From Bacteroidota bacterium (GTDB taxonomy: Bacteria > Bacteroidota > Bacteroidia > AKYH767-A > OLB10), in NCBI GenBank assembly GCA_016709725.1, contig JADJMG010000006.1:124001-188000 (forward strand): a stretch of 64,000 nucleotides of DNA, written 5' to 3'. Of the stretch, positions 35,188 through 45,140 are shown piece after piece. The number at the start of each line of letters is the position of its first letter. Position 1 is the stretch's first letter. The translations under genes were made by a program, and so were the position numbers. Below the pieces are notes generated by a model. That model did not search any database. It was not told where the DNA came from and saw nothing but the letters and a program-made list of their open reading frames with translations.

Positions 35188-35241
35188 ACAATCGTTAATA
35201 GCAATTCCTAAAATATACTAGGAGTTAGTATATTTCAAAAC

Positions 35242-37167
35242 TTAATTTTTTATAGGTGTTGCACGGATCATAGGTGCATTTGCCTTTTTGTCTATCATGT
35301 GAGTCTTCAAAAATGTTTCCATCGCTTCATAAAACTCAAAACGATTTTCTTCGTTTCTAAAACCATGTCCTTCATTATCTTTTACCATGTATTGGACAGT
35401 CACATTATTTTTCTTTAATGCAGCCACTACTTGATCACTTTCGTCTTTATTTACACGCGGATCTTTAGCTCCTTGTGCAATGAAAAGTGGACATTTGATT
35501 TTGTCAACATGAAATACTGGCGAAAAATTATGCATCATCACGGAATCTTTTGGATCATTTGGATTTCCAACCATGGTGTACATCATTTCTAAATACGGTT
35601 TCCAGTATGGAGGAATTGTTTTCATAAATGAAAATAAGTTGGATACACCCACATAATCAATCGCACACGCATAGGTATCAGGAGTAAAAGTAATTCCTGC
35701 TAAGGTTGCATATCCGCCATACGATGCACCATAAATGGCTACTCGATTTTGATCTGCAATACCTTGTTTTCTCAACCAAGTTACTCCATCAGTAATATCG
35801 TTCTGCATATTTTGTCCCCACTGTTTAAAGGAAGCTTCCCAAAAAGATTTACCATAGCCTGTGCTCCCTCTAAAATTCATTTGTAAAACTGCATAACCTC
35901 TGTTTGCTAAAAATTGAACCTCAGGGTTCCATCCCCAGCTATCACGTGCCCATGGACCACCGTGTGGATTGATGATTACGGGTAAATTTTTCGCTTCTTT
36001 TACATTTTGAGGAAGCGTTAAGTATCCATGAATTGTTTTCCCATCTCTTGCTTCATATTGGATAGGTTGCATATAGGACATATCATTTTCATTTATCCAC
36101 GGGCTTAAATCATGCAATTTGGTTAGTTTGTCAGTGGTTTTATCATAAAAATAATAAGCACCTAAACTGCGATCACTGTATGTGCGCACTAAAAATTTAT
36201 CTTCGTTTTTATTGCTGTTGGTTATCGCTACTCTATATCCTTTAAGTTCATTGGCAAGACGATTATACATCAGCTCGGATTCCTTGTCTAAAAATACGTA
36301 TTCATATTTATCTTTTTCTATTCCAATACTGGTAAGCACTTTTCGCTTATGCGAATAGCTTAAGTCAGAAACGTCAACTTCTTCATCTTCATAAAGAGTC
36401 TCAACTTCTTTTCCAGTTTTTATATCTAAGAGTACAATGGCCTGCTTGTCGCGTCCAATATTAGATGCTGCATAGAGTTGCTTATTATCAAAGGTAAAGA
36501 AAAGAGGATTTGCTGATTCTCTAAAATCAGTAGTGAGGATTGTGGTAAAAGGATCACTTTCTTTTTCTCTTACCATTAAGCCTGTTTGAACACCATCCGT
36601 TGTGGTAGCCGCTCTAATTTGACCATTGTGATCGGTAATCCATCCTGAAATGTTGCCCGGATTTTTGGCAACTAATTTCATGTCGCCCGTAGTAATATTC
36701 ATTCGGTATACATCAAAAACCTCTGGATTATCTTTGTTCATTTCAATGAGCACCTCATTCGGAAAATCTTCAAGTTGATCAGTGATCGTTACACGTACAT
36801 CTTTAAATGGAGTTAAATCTTTTTCTGTTTTTCCGTCTGTAGATGCTAAAAATAAATGGAAGTTTTCATCTCCACCAAAATCACGAACATAAATAATGCT
36901 TTTGTTATTTTTCCAAAAATAACCGCTGATGTCACGATCTGTTAAACTAGTGATTCGAACCGGAGTGGTTCCATTTATGGGAACTACGTGAATGTTCATG
37001 CGATTATTCCACGGAGCTAAGTAAGAAAGTTGATCCCCATCCGGTGAAATTTGAAATCGTGTTTTTTCCGCATTTTTGAAAAAATCCTTCACAGGATATG
37101 ATTTCTGAGCGACTAGGGTGTTTGACATAATTAGGAGACAACTAAATCCTATTAATTTTTTGAACAT
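35242..37167 (-). CDS. S9 family serine peptidase (prolyl oligopeptidase/acylaminoacyl-peptidase type)
   Basis: 641 residues with a signal peptide (MFKKLIGFSCLLIMSNTLVAQ), so it is periplasmic or exported. Residues ~25-380 form a beta-propeller that limits access to the active site (RFQISPDGDQLSYLAP and similar blades). The alpha/beta-hydrolase domain carries the nucleophile in YGASYGGYA (about residue 482), Asp in IAQGAKDPRVNK and His in NEGHGFRN. RGSTGYGKSFWEA is typical of the family. It degrades oligopeptides; exact specificity unknown. Confidence 0.93.
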   Translation of the reverse strand: MFKKLIGFSCLLIMSNTLVAQKSYPVKDFFKNAEKTRFQISPDGDQLSYLAPWNNRMNIHVVPINGTTPVRITSLTDRDISGYFWKNNKSIIYVRDFGGDENFHLFLASTDGKTEKDLTPFKDVRVTITDQLEDFPNEVLIEMNKDNPEVFDVYRMNITTGDMKLVAKNPGNISGWITDHNGQIRAATTTDGVQTGLMVREKESDPFTTILTTDFRESANPLFFTFDNKQLYAASNIGRDKQAIVLLDIKTGKEVETLYEDEEVDVSDLSYSHKRKVLTSIGIEKDKYEYVFLDKESELMYNRLANELKGYRVAITNSNKNEDKFLVRTYSDRSLGAYYFYDKTTDKLTKLHDLSPWINENDMSYMQPIQYEARDGKTIHGYLTLPQNVKEAKNLPVIINPHGGPWARDSWGWNPEVQFLANRGYAVLQMNFRGSTGYGKSFWEASFKQWGQNMQNDITDGVTWLRKQGIADQNRVAIYGASYGGYATLAGITFTPDTYACAIDYVGVSNLFSFMKTIPPYWKPYLEMMYTMVGNPNDPKDSVMMHNFSPVFHVDKIKCPLFIAQGAKDPRVNKDESDQVVAALKKNNVTVQYMVKDNEGHGFRNEENRFEFYEAMETFLKTHMIDKKANAPMIRATPIKN

Positions 37168-37309
37168 ATTTTAGGTGTTTTATAGAATTGCTAAATTAAT
37201 GTTTTCCATGCAATGAGTTGCGTTTTCTGTTCTGAATCGTTGTAATCAATTGACGGAATGAGTAATCGGGATAATCGAACGGAAGGAGGATTATATTATT
37301 AAGATTGCT

Positions 37310-37317
37310 TATTTTTG
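37310..37317 (+). promoter_or_regulatory. Putative -7 box of the DUF5606 gene
   Basis: TATTTTTG fits TAnnTTTG, 17 nt before the ATG at 37335. No good -33 box was identified. Confidence 0.4.
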
Positions 37318-37334
37318 CAGCCTAATTTAATTAC

Positions 37335-37910
37335 ATGAGTTTCGAAAAAATTATATCAATTCCAGGCATGAGTGGCCTTTTTAAGATGGTTGCTCAAATG
37401 AGAAATGGCGGATTCGTCGTTGAATCTTTACTTGATGGTCGTCGCCAACCAGTTTCTTCAATGCAGAGAATCACTATGTTAAAAGATATAGCGGTTTTTA
37501 CTACGGATGAGGATATGCCACTTTATGAGGTGTTTAAAAAAATGAAAGAGCAAGATGCAGTTGCATCAAAAGTTCCGGCAAAAGCTGAACCTGCCGAGTT
37601 GAAAGCTTCGTTAAAGAAAATTTTACCCGATTTTGATGATGAGCGTGTTCATGCCTCTGATATTCGTAAAATGTTTTTGTGGTACAACTTAGTGAAGGAA
37701 GTGGTGGGAACAGAAGAGTCTGATGCTGCTATGAAAGCTGAAATTGATGGCGAAGTGCCAGAAGTGAACGCAAGTGTAGAGCAAGAAGTGGTTGTTGAAG
37801 AACCCGTGAAGAAGAAGGCCGTGAAGAAAAAGAAAGAAGAAGTTGTTGATGAAGTGGAAGCGACAGCACCTAAGAAAAAGGCTGCTAAAACCGCAAAAAC
37901 TAAAGAATAA
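37335..37910 (+). CDS. DUF5606 family protein
   Basis: 191 residues. The first ~140 (SFEKIISIPGMSGLFKMVAQMRNGGFVVESLLDGRR..., ERVHASDIRKMFLWYNLV) match the Bacteroidota-specific DUF5606. The tail is a Lys/Glu-rich disordered region (EEPVKKKAVKKKKEEVV, APKKKAAKTAKT) of the kind that binds nucleic acid or ribosomes, but that is an inference. It has its own -7 box and terminator, so it is probably a single-gene unit. Confidence 0.85.
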   Translation: MSFEKIISIPGMSGLFKMVAQMRNGGFVVESLLDGRRQPVSSMQRITMLKDIAVFTTDEDMPLYEVFKKMKEQDAVASKVPAKAEPAELKASLKKILPDFDDERVHASDIRKMFLWYNLVKEVVGTEESDAAMKAEIDGEVPEVNASVEQEVVVEEPVKKKAVKKKKEEVVDEVEATAPKKKAAKTAKTKE

Positions 37911-37930
37911 TTTCGCAAAATAAATTTAGG

Positions 37931-37954
37931 AGCCGACCCTTGGTCGGCTTTTTT
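37931..37954 (+). terminator. Rho-independent terminator after the DUF5606 gene
   Basis: AGCCGACC / GGTCGGCT stem of 8 bp with a 3-nt loop, then six T. Confidence 0.95.
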
Positions 37955-38045
37955 GATTTTCACGTTTTGCTGTTCAATTCTTTTTTTATTTTTCAGGAGT
38001 GAGGCCCTGCTAAGTTTATCTTCGTATAAATTTTAGAGAAAGATT

Positions 38046-39767
38046 ATGTTGAATAATGATGCGCTTGTCCTTGAACGTGAATATCTGCCTGAAAAGCTAG
38101 AAGTGAGTGATTGGCAGGTAGTTGAATCTTACTTTCATGAACTTCTTAGTCGAAAGATGCTAGGTTTCGACGATCTGAAAAAATGGCTTCGAAATAGAAG
38201 TGAACTGGAATCATTTCTACAGGAAGAATTGGGTTGGCGTTATATTCGAATGAGTTGCGATACAGCGAATGAAGAGTATTCTGCAGCATTCAATTTTTTT
38301 GTAGGTGAAATTCAACCTAAAATTGCTCCTCTCAGTCATCAACTCGATCAGTTTTTATTGGGGAATGCATTTCTATCTGAATTAAAAGGTCGACCGTATG
38401 AAATTCTGTTACGTCAAGTGAAAAAAAGAGTGGAGATTTTTAGAGAAGCAAATGTTCTACTTTTTGCCGAATTACAGCAAAAGGAACAAGAGTTTTCAGC
38501 CATCTCCGGAGCCATGAGTATAGAGTGGGAAGGACAAGAAATTACATTGCAACAAGCCAATAATTTTTTGGAGCAAGATGATCGAAATAAACGAGAACAA
38601 GTTTATCAAAAGATTATGGCACGTAGAGCGATGGATGCAAATCGTCTTGATGATTTGATGAATGAATTACTTGTTAGTAGAAATGAAATTGCAGCCAATG
38701 CGGATTTTAAAGATTTTAGAGATTTCATGTTCGCGAGTCTCGGAAGGTTTGATTACACTGCAAATGATTGTATTCAATTTCATGAAGCCGTAGAAAAATT
38801 TCTAGTGCCCATCAATGAAAAAATTGATGCTCATCATCGAAAGGAATTACAACTTGATGTGTTAAAACCCTGGGATGTTTCGGCAGCTGTGAAAGGTAAA
38901 GTTCCGCTGCAACCTTTTTCATCTACAGAAGATGCCATGACGAAAACCATTGCTTGTTTCCACGAAATTGATCCTTTCTTGGGTTCATGCATGTCTCAAA
39001 TGAAACAAGCAAATCGAATTGATCTGGATTCGAGAAAAGGAAAGGCGCCTGGAGGGTATAATTATCCTCTTTACGAGACCGGACTTCCATTCATCTTTAT
39101 GAATTCCACCAATAGTCTTCGTGATATGGTGACTTTAGTGCATGAAGGTGGACATGCCGTACAATCCATCGTGGATCGCCCCCTTGAATTAGTCGATTTT
39201 AAAAATTTACCTAGTGAAATTGCTGAGTTGGCCTCCATGTCGATGGAATTAATTTCCATGGAACACTGGCATCATTTTTTTGAAAATAAACAAGAGTTGA
39301 AAATGGCCAAGAGGAAGCATTTGGAAGATGTGCTAAAGGGATTACCTTGGATCGCTTGCGTGGATGCTTTTCAACATTGGATCTATACAAATCCGAATCA
39401 TACAGTCGAAGAAAGAAGCAATGCTTGGTTGAAAACATATGAACGATTTGCCAGCAAATCGGTGGATTGGTCAGGAGTAGAGTCTGTAAAAAAACTTCTT
39501 TGGCAAAAACAGCTGCATATCTATGAAGTGCCATTTTACTACATCGAGTACGGATTTGCTCAGTTAGGCGCCATTGCCATGTGGCGGAACTATAGACTAA
39601 ATCCCGAGCAAACCATTAAGCAGTACCTAGATGCATTGAAAATGGGATACACTGCGTCCATTTCAGAAGTATATGAAAAAGCAGGTGTGCGTTTCGATTT
39701 TTCGGAAGATTATATCCGAGAATTAGCCGGATTTGTAAACGAAGAATGGGAAAAATTGATTGATTAA
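38046..39767 (+). CDS. M3 family oligoendopeptidase
   Basis: 573-residue cytosolic zinc metallopeptidase, close to the PepF/oligoendopeptidase F group. The zinc site is LVHEGGHAVQS (HExxH variant HEGGH, about residue 365), with the third ligand glutamate expected in PSEIAELASMSMELI. KGKAPGGYNYPLYETGLPFIFMN precedes the site as usual. It trims short peptides in the cytosol. No signal peptide and no obvious operon partner. Confidence 0.92.
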   Translation: MLNNDALVLEREYLPEKLEVSDWQVVESYFHELLSRKMLGFDDLKKWLRNRSELESFLQEELGWRYIRMSCDTANEEYSAAFNFFVGEIQPKIAPLSHQLDQFLLGNAFLSELKGRPYEILLRQVKKRVEIFREANVLLFAELQQKEQEFSAISGAMSIEWEGQEITLQQANNFLEQDDRNKREQVYQKIMARRAMDANRLDDLMNELLVSRNEIAANADFKDFRDFMFASLGRFDYTANDCIQFHEAVEKFLVPINEKIDAHHRKELQLDVLKPWDVSAAVKGKVPLQPFSSTEDAMTKTIACFHEIDPFLGSCMSQMKQANRIDLDSRKGKAPGGYNYPLYETGLPFIFMNSTNSLRDMVTLVHEGGHAVQSIVDRPLELVDFKNLPSEIAELASMSMELISMEHWHHFFENKQELKMAKRKHLEDVLKGLPWIACVDAFQHWIYTNPNHTVEERSNAWLKTYERFASKSVDWSGVESVKKLLWQKQLHIYEVPFYYIEYGFAQLGAIAMWRNYRLNPEQTIKQYLDALKMGYTASISEVYEKAGVRFDFSEDYIRELAGFVNEEWEKLID

Positions 39768-39912
39768 TTACTCTTGACTTTAATCATCTTTTTTGATTTC
39801 TTTACCATGAATGGAAGGGCGAAATGGAGATGACTCTTTTAGACTAATTTATAAGTAGGAAATAGTAACTTTTTCGACTAAAAAGCGAATAAGTGGAGTT
39901 AGATAAAAAACA

Positions 39913-42843
39913 ATGTTTGTACTAAACGCATTTACAGGAATTATGATTGGCTTGAGCATTGTGCTCATGCTGGTAATTCTGTATCTGTGGTTAGGCCGTA
40001 AAAAGAAGAAGCCCGTAGAAGATTCTTTCAGTGCACTCTTTGAACAACAGCCTGAGGCATGGCTCATCATAGATGGAATTTCTTTAAAAACCATTAAAGC
40101 CAATCAAAAGGCCATGAACATGTTTGGGATCTTTCGTCCTCAATTTTTGCATCAGCTCACATTTAGAAAGTTGTTTCAGGAAGATTTGTCGGAAGATGAA
40201 GCGATGCTCTTGGTAAATGCAGTTGACAATAATACGTTCGTAAATAAAGTGCTCGATTGTCGAAGCTTGCAAGGACGAATATTTAAAGTGAATGTGAGCA
40301 TCAGTAGAGTTTACGAAGGAAATTTATTTTGTCGTTTTGCAGATCCGCTGGAAGTTGCTCTTCCTATGCAACTGCACGATGAGCCCATTGGAATAAATGA
40401 ATCTGAACCGATAACACATCCCATTTCAACTCCTGACTCCTTAAAAGATGAGGTGCGTCCATCTGCAAAAACAGAAAACGAAAAAGGGTTAAGTACGCAA
40501 GAAGCATTTAATGAAGATATTTTTAAATCGACAAATGATGCCATCGCACTGATTGGAGAAAATCAAGAGTTTATAGAGGTAAATGAAGCTTTTGCCCAGC
40601 TTACAGGTTATAATATTGGGGAATTGAAAACGTTGAATTTTGATCAACTGATTCATCCCATCGACTCCAATGCCCATCAACAATGGTTTAGTGATCTATT
40701 AGCGGGGAGATTTAGAATTAATCGTACCGAAAGAAAAGTATTGAGAAAGGATGGGAAGCAATCGAGCCTGGAATTTTTAGGTGCTGTGTTACCGAAGAGA
40801 AATGCGGTGGTGATTTCTGCTCTTGATAATAGCGAAGTGCGTCAAAAGCAACATCTATTATTGCAGAATCGCGAAAATTTATTAGCACTTATCGAGAACA
40901 CAGGAGAAGCTGTACTTTCTCTCGATGCGCTCGGACATATTACAGTGGTCAATAAACATTATCGATCACTTTTTTTCACTGCTACAGGACTTGAGTTGAA
41001 TGAAGGAACTTTTTATGAAGAGCAGCTTCCCAAGGAAAAAAGAGCATCGTGGAAAGAGAATTTTCGTAAAGTTTTACAAGGAAAAACGGTAAGTTATAGA
41101 GAAGAGCTGAGAGATGAAGTCGGCGAATTGTTGATGTATGAAATTTTATTGTACCCCGTAAAAGATGAAACGGGATTAACCACCGGAGTTTCTTTTTCAG
41201 GACGTAACATCACCGATCGTATAAAACAAGAAGAAGCGCTTAAGGAAGCACGAGATAAAGCCGAAAAAGCGACCAGTGCAAAGTCGGAGTTTTTAGCTGT
41301 GATGAGTCATGAAATTCGAACCCCACTTAATGGTTTAATAGGGATGTCGGATTTATTGAACGCTACAAACTTAAATGGCGAGCAAAAAGAATTTGTTGAT
41401 GTGATTCGTTTGAGTGGTGAAACTCTGTTGCAGTTGATAAGCGACATCCTCGATTTTTCTAAAATCGAAGCGAATAAAATGCAGCTTGAATACGCTCCTT
41501 TCAGAGTGGAAGAAGTGGTTTTCGAAGCCATTACCATTTTATCCGGTAAAGCAAAGGAGAAAAATTTAAGATTGATTCCAAATGTTCATCAGGATGTTCC
41601 TACCTATATAATTGGCGATAAAGCGCGTTTGCGTCAGGTATTGATGAACCTTATTGGCAATGCAATTAAATTTACAGAGGTAGGAAGCGTCACCGTTGAG
41701 ATTAGAAAACAAAAAGAATTGCATGGCGAAGTTTCCCTCGAGTTTTCAGTGAGCGACACGGGCATTGGTATCGAAAAAGAATCAGCAGAAAAATTGTTTA
41801 ATGCATTTACTCAGGCCGACAGTTCTACTTACCGAAAGTATGGTGGTACGGGATTGGGGCTCACCATTTGTAAGATGTTGGTTGATTTGATGGGCGGAAA
41901 GATATGGGTAGAGAGTAAAGTAGGTAAAGGAAGTACGTTCTATTTTTCATTCTTATCTCGTGTAGCCGATAGTAATGAAGTGTATCAGTCTTCTCAAGTA
42001 GAGTTAGAAGAAGTGGTCAAGCCATTTACTTCCGAGAAGAAAACGGAATTAATCGAGAAAAAGGAAATTAAAATATTGCTTGCTGAAGATAATGATATCA
42101 ATCGTTTGTTAGCAGGTAAATTATTTGAAAGATTGGGGTATTCTATTCATGCGGTTACGAATGGAAAAGAAGCGTATCAAGAGGTGAAGGATCGCAATTA
42201 TGATCTTGTTTTTATGGATGTGCAAATGCCTGAATGGGATGGTCTAGAAGCCACTCAAAGAATACGCGCTGAACTTCCAAGTCAACAGCAACCCATCATC
42301 ATTGCCATGACGGCTTTTGCTGGTGATGATGATAAAGGACTGTGTGCAAAAGCGGGGATGGACGATTATTTATCGAAGCCCATCAGTTTAGATGATATTG
42401 AGAAAATGATTTTAAAATGGTCGAATGTAGATAAGAGTCAAACTTTTGAAAAAAACATGAAACGTAAAACAGATTTAAAGGAAGAAGAAACGCTTTTGAT
42501 CAATCAAGCGGCCATTCAACGACTCATGGATATCGGCAAACAAACCGATCCCGGATTCTTACAACAGGTGCTCGATATGTTCATTAAGCAAGCTCCTGTG
42601 GATATTGAGAACATCGTGCAAGGATTTGAACGCGGCGATTTCGCCTTAATGTGGAAAACTGCCCATAAATTGAAAGGAACTTGTCTCAATATTGGAGCTC
42701 AACGTCTTTCTGAAACCTGTAAAGAGATCGAAAAGAAAGGTAGAAATTTGGAGAATTCTGGACTCTTGGGCTTGTGTATGCAGTTGGATAATGAGTATAA
42801 AGCAACCGTAGAAGAACTTAAGAATTTGTTCCATTACAATTAA
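39913..42843 (+). CDS. Hybrid sensor histidine kinase with PAS, receiver and Hpt domains
   Basis: 976 residues. A single membrane anchor (about 6-28, IMIGLSIVLMLVILYLWLG) means sensing is mostly cytosolic. PAS-like domains lie at about 40-135, 195-305 and 320-430. HisKA contains MSHEIRTPLNG with the phospho-histidine near 466. The ATP-binding domain has NLIGNAIKFTEVG, SVSDTGIGI and YGGTGLGLTI. The receiver has its phospho-aspartate in VFMDVQMPEWDG (about 768) and AMTAFAGDDDKG, and a C-terminal Hpt domain has WKTAHKLKGTCLNIGA (His about 917). All steps of a phosphorelay are in one chain; the DNA-binding output regulator is not in this window. Confidence 0.93.
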   Translation: MFVLNAFTGIMIGLSIVLMLVILYLWLGRKKKKPVEDSFSALFEQQPEAWLIIDGISLKTIKANQKAMNMFGIFRPQFLHQLTFRKLFQEDLSEDEAMLLVNAVDNNTFVNKVLDCRSLQGRIFKVNVSISRVYEGNLFCRFADPLEVALPMQLHDEPIGINESEPITHPISTPDSLKDEVRPSAKTENEKGLSTQEAFNEDIFKSTNDAIALIGENQEFIEVNEAFAQLTGYNIGELKTLNFDQLIHPIDSNAHQQWFSDLLAGRFRINRTERKVLRKDGKQSSLEFLGAVLPKRNAVVISALDNSEVRQKQHLLLQNRENLLALIENTGEAVLSLDALGHITVVNKHYRSLFFTATGLELNEGTFYEEQLPKEKRASWKENFRKVLQGKTVSYREELRDEVGELLMYEILLYPVKDETGLTTGVSFSGRNITDRIKQEEALKEARDKAEKATSAKSEFLAVMSHEIRTPLNGLIGMSDLLNATNLNGEQKEFVDVIRLSGETLLQLISDILDFSKIEANKMQLEYAPFRVEEVVFEAITILSGKAKEKNLRLIPNVHQDVPTYIIGDKARLRQVLMNLIGNAIKFTEVGSVTVEIRKQKELHGEVSLEFSVSDTGIGIEKESAEKLFNAFTQADSSTYRKYGGTGLGLTICKMLVDLMGGKIWVESKVGKGSTFYFSFLSRVADSNEVYQSSQVELEEVVKPFTSEKKTELIEKKEIKILLAEDNDINRLLAGKLFERLGYSIHAVTNGKEAYQEVKDRNYDLVFMDVQMPEWDGLEATQRIRAELPSQQQPIIIAMTAFAGDDDKGLCAKAGMDDYLSKPISLDDIEKMILKWSNVDKSQTFEKNMKRKTDLKEEETLLINQAAIQRLMDIGKQTDPGFLQQVLDMFIKQAPVDIENIVQGFERGDFALMWKTAHKLKGTCLNIGAQRLSETCKEIEKKGRNLENSGLLGLCMQLDNEYKATVEELKNLFHYN

Positions 42844-42924
42844 ATACTTGAAAATCAGTTATATATTATTGATATCAGCTCCAATGATGATTTATACATT
42901 GACATAATTTTAATTGATATTCTC

Positions 42925-42954
42925 TTGTTTTAAATCATTCCCTGTGTATCTTTG
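42925..42954 (+). promoter_or_regulatory. Promoter of rpsU
   Basis: TTG (42925-42927) and TATCTTTG (42947-42954) are 19 nt apart, an excellent match to the Bacteroidota promoter. The ATG follows 21 nt later. Confidence 0.7.
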
Positions 42955-42975
42955 CAGTCCAATTAAAATTTGATC

Positions 42976-43170
42976 ATGATCATAGTTCCGATTAAAGAAA
43001 ACGAAACAATCGACAAAGCGCTTAAGAAGTACAAGAAGAAGTTTGAAAAAACGGGCACTGTTAAGCAATTACGCGCACGTCAAGCATTTGAGAAGCCTTC
43101 TATTACCCGTCGTACTGAAATCAAGAAAGCGGTGTATAAGAACTTGATGCATTCTAATATAGAAATTTAA
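42976..43170 (+). CDS. rpsU: 30S ribosomal protein S21
   Basis: 64 residues from the ATG at 42976; a TTG two codons upstream is less likely. IVPIKENETIDKALKKYKKKFEKTGTV and LRARQAFEKPSITRRTEIKKAVY match bacterial S21 of this phylum. S21 contacts the 3' end of 16S rRNA and takes part in initiation. It has its own promoter and terminator. Confidence 0.95.
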   Translation: MIIVPIKENETIDKALKKYKKKFEKTGTVKQLRARQAFEKPSITRRTEIKKAVYKNLMHSNIEI

Positions 43171-43191
43171 TTTCTTATTCCAGCCATTTAT

Positions 43192-43222
43192 AATCCGGGT
43201 TCCAAAAGAGCTCGGATTTTTC
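43192..43222 (+). terminator. Rho-independent terminator after rpsU
   Basis: An 11-bp stem (outer AATCCG / CGGATT, with a G-T pair inside) around a 5-nt loop, followed by a T-run interrupted once by CG. Confidence 0.85.
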
Positions 43223-43606
43223 GTTTTTTATATTTTGATAGTATTTGGAAATATGGGTGCATAACAATTCGTCCAAAAGAGGAACTAAACTTGTTTTTTT
43301 TTAATCTATAAAATGTGTAAAAACATTCCATATTAATTTCTTATTCGATTCATTCGTATGTATCTTTACTGTGTACTGCGTAGATTGTTCTACAAACTGA
43401 GTTCTATGGAGGTCAAGGCTTAAGTAGTAAAAATGAACTAAGCAGTATAGTATGATGCAACTTTTTTATTGTTTTTTGGTTATTACTGTGTACGACGTAG
43501 GTTATAACCTAAAACGTAATTTTTATTTTGCAGGAATAATCGCCGAAACAATATCATTTTAGGTTGCAGATGTTATGACTGAAGCAGTAATTAGGGAAGG
43601 ATCTAT
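43223..43606. other. Upstream region of the Xer recombinase gene with a direct repeat and a palindrome
   Basis: 384 bp with no long gene. Two 18-bp direct repeats (TTACTGTGTACTGCGTAG at 43366-43383 and TTACTGTGTACGACGTAG at 43483-43500; 16/18 identical) are 117 bp apart. The second runs into the perfect 14-bp palindrome TAGGTTATAACCTA (43498-43511). A short open frame (43452-43562, 36 codons) overlaps both and is probably chance. The layout suggests a regulatory or binding site; no function assigned. Confidence 0.45.
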
Positions 43607-44506
43607 ATGAATAGCGAGTACGATACTTTTATCTCTTATTTGAAGCATGAAAAAAGATATTCGGCTCACACTGTATTAGCGTATGATACAGACATAAAAC
43701 AGTTTTTAGATTTTTTGCAAGCCCAATATCAAATCACTTCTCCTTCTGAAGCGTCGCATTTTATTATTCGTTCCTGGATTGTTTCACTGATGGAAGAAAA
43801 GTTGGATCCTCGCTCTGTAAATCGTAAAATAACAACCTTACGAACTTTGTATAGATACTTGGTGCGACAAAGGATCATCCAAAGAAATCCAATGTTAAAA
43901 GTGCAAGCACCGAAAACGAAGAAAAAGTTGCCTGAGTATGTGGATGAGGAGAAAATGGAAAGGCTTCTTGATCCTAGTATGGAAGTAGATGGCGATTTTC
44001 AATCCGTAAGAAACTTTTTGATGGTTGATTTCTTCTATCGTACTGGTGTTCGTTTGTCGGAGTTGATCGGATTAAAAGTGAGCGATGTAAATTTGTTTAG
44101 TTTAACCGTAACTGTATTAGGTAAGCGGAATAAAGTGCGTCAAATTCCAATCACTAATTCATTCAAAATCATTTTGAAAAATTACCTGGAATTAAGAACC
44201 AAGTTTTTAGCCGAAGTAGGAGGGGATTCCCCGCATTTCTTCTTAGGCAATAACGGTAACCAAATGTATCCTGGATTCGTTTACCGTACTGTGAAAAGTA
44301 GTATTAGTCTCGTTTCTACAGGTAAAAAACGCAGTCCACATATTTTACGACATAGCTTTGCTACGGCTATGCTAAACCATGGAGCTGATATTAATGCAAT
44401 TAAAGAAATTCTAGGTCATAGCAGTTTGGCGGCCACACAAGTCTATACCCACAATAGCATCGAAAAATTAAAGGAAGTGTATAAACAAGCTTTTCCAAAA
44501 GCATAA
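43607..44506 (+). CDS. xerC: Tyrosine recombinase, XerC/XerD family
   Basis: 299 residues. An N-terminal SAM-like core-binding domain (about 1-90) precedes the catalytic domain with TGVRLSELIGL (first Arg, about 147), HILRHSFATAML (His-x-x-Arg, about 245) and the nucleophile Tyr in TQVYTHNSIEKLKEVY (about 280). Length and C-terminus fit the chromosomal Xer enzymes that resolve chromosome dimers at dif, rather than integrases. XerC versus XerD cannot be settled here. hpf follows 36 bp later. Confidence 0.9.
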   Translation: MNSEYDTFISYLKHEKRYSAHTVLAYDTDIKQFLDFLQAQYQITSPSEASHFIIRSWIVSLMEEKLDPRSVNRKITTLRTLYRYLVRQRIIQRNPMLKVQAPKTKKKLPEYVDEEKMERLLDPSMEVDGDFQSVRNFLMVDFFYRTGVRLSELIGLKVSDVNLFSLTVTVLGKRNKVRQIPITNSFKIILKNYLELRTKFLAEVGGDSPHFFLGNNGNQMYPGFVYRTVKSSISLVSTGKKRSPHILRHSFATAMLNHGADINAIKEILGHSSLAATQVYTHNSIEKLKEVYKQAFPKA

Positions 44507-44542
44507 TCATAAAAATATTAATTAATTTAAAAAATTAGGAAT

Positions 44543-44842
44543 ATGAAAGTTAAAATTCAATCTATCCATTTTGATGCAGATCAAAAATTGTTGAAGTTCG
44601 TCGAAGAGAAAGTTGAGAAATTAAATCAACTCTACGACGCTATTGTTGAATCAGAAGTTTTTCTGCGTTTAGATAAAGACAATGAGAAAGGAAACAAGAT
44701 CGCTGAAATTAAGATCTCTACTCCTGGAAAAACATTATTTGCAAGTGAACAATGTAAATCGTTTGAAGAGGCTACTGACAGTGCTGTGGAAGCATTACGC
44801 AAGCAAATTACGAAGCATAAAGAAAAACTAAGAGGAGTTTAA
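44543..44842 (+). CDS. hpf: Ribosome hibernation-promoting factor, short form
   Basis: 99 residues of the HPF/RaiA beta-alpha-beta fold: KVKIQSIHFDADQKLLKFVEEKVEKL, VESEVFLRLDKD, and KTLFASEQCKSFEEATDSAVEALRKQITKHKEK. It binds the 30S decoding region and silences ribosomes in stationary phase. There is no C-terminal dimerisation domain, so it is the short type. Probably co-transcribed with the Xer gene; a strong terminator follows. Confidence 0.92.
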   Translation: MKVKIQSIHFDADQKLLKFVEEKVEKLNQLYDAIVESEVFLRLDKDNEKGNKIAEIKISTPGKTLFASEQCKSFEEATDSAVEALRKQITKHKEKLRGV

Positions 44843-44867
44843 TCTTCTTGTTCTTGAGTAATAGAAG

Positions 44868-44895
44868 GAGTCTGCATTTGCAGACTCTTTTTTTT
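44868..44895 (+). terminator. Rho-independent terminator after hpf
   Basis: GAGTCTGCA / TGCAGACTC perfect 9-bp stem with a very short loop, then eight T. Confidence 0.95.
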
Positions 44896-45140
44896 GATTA
44901 AACTTTTTGTAGATTGTAAACCGTAATTGTCACTATGGTTAGTGTTTTAGCAATATAACTGGGCGATTCAATTTTCCCTGACTTTTGACTTGATATCATT
45001 CTGTATACTCTTAATACTTGTATCTCAAGGTATCGAGACGATGCCTTCACAAGCTTCTTTTTTCATTCGTATTTTTCGATTTTTGTTCAACTTGTTATTT
45101 TATTTGCTTAATTAGCCTATCAATTTCTAATTAATCAATC

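Noticed and set aside
43452..43562. 36-codon open frame before the Xer gene
   Set aside because: Too short, overlaps the direct repeat and palindrome, and has no supporting context; kept only as a note.
43223..43606. dif recombination site upstream of xer
   Set aside because: No 28-bp site with two partly symmetric Xer arms and a 6-bp spacer could be recognised; the palindrome found is only 14 bp.
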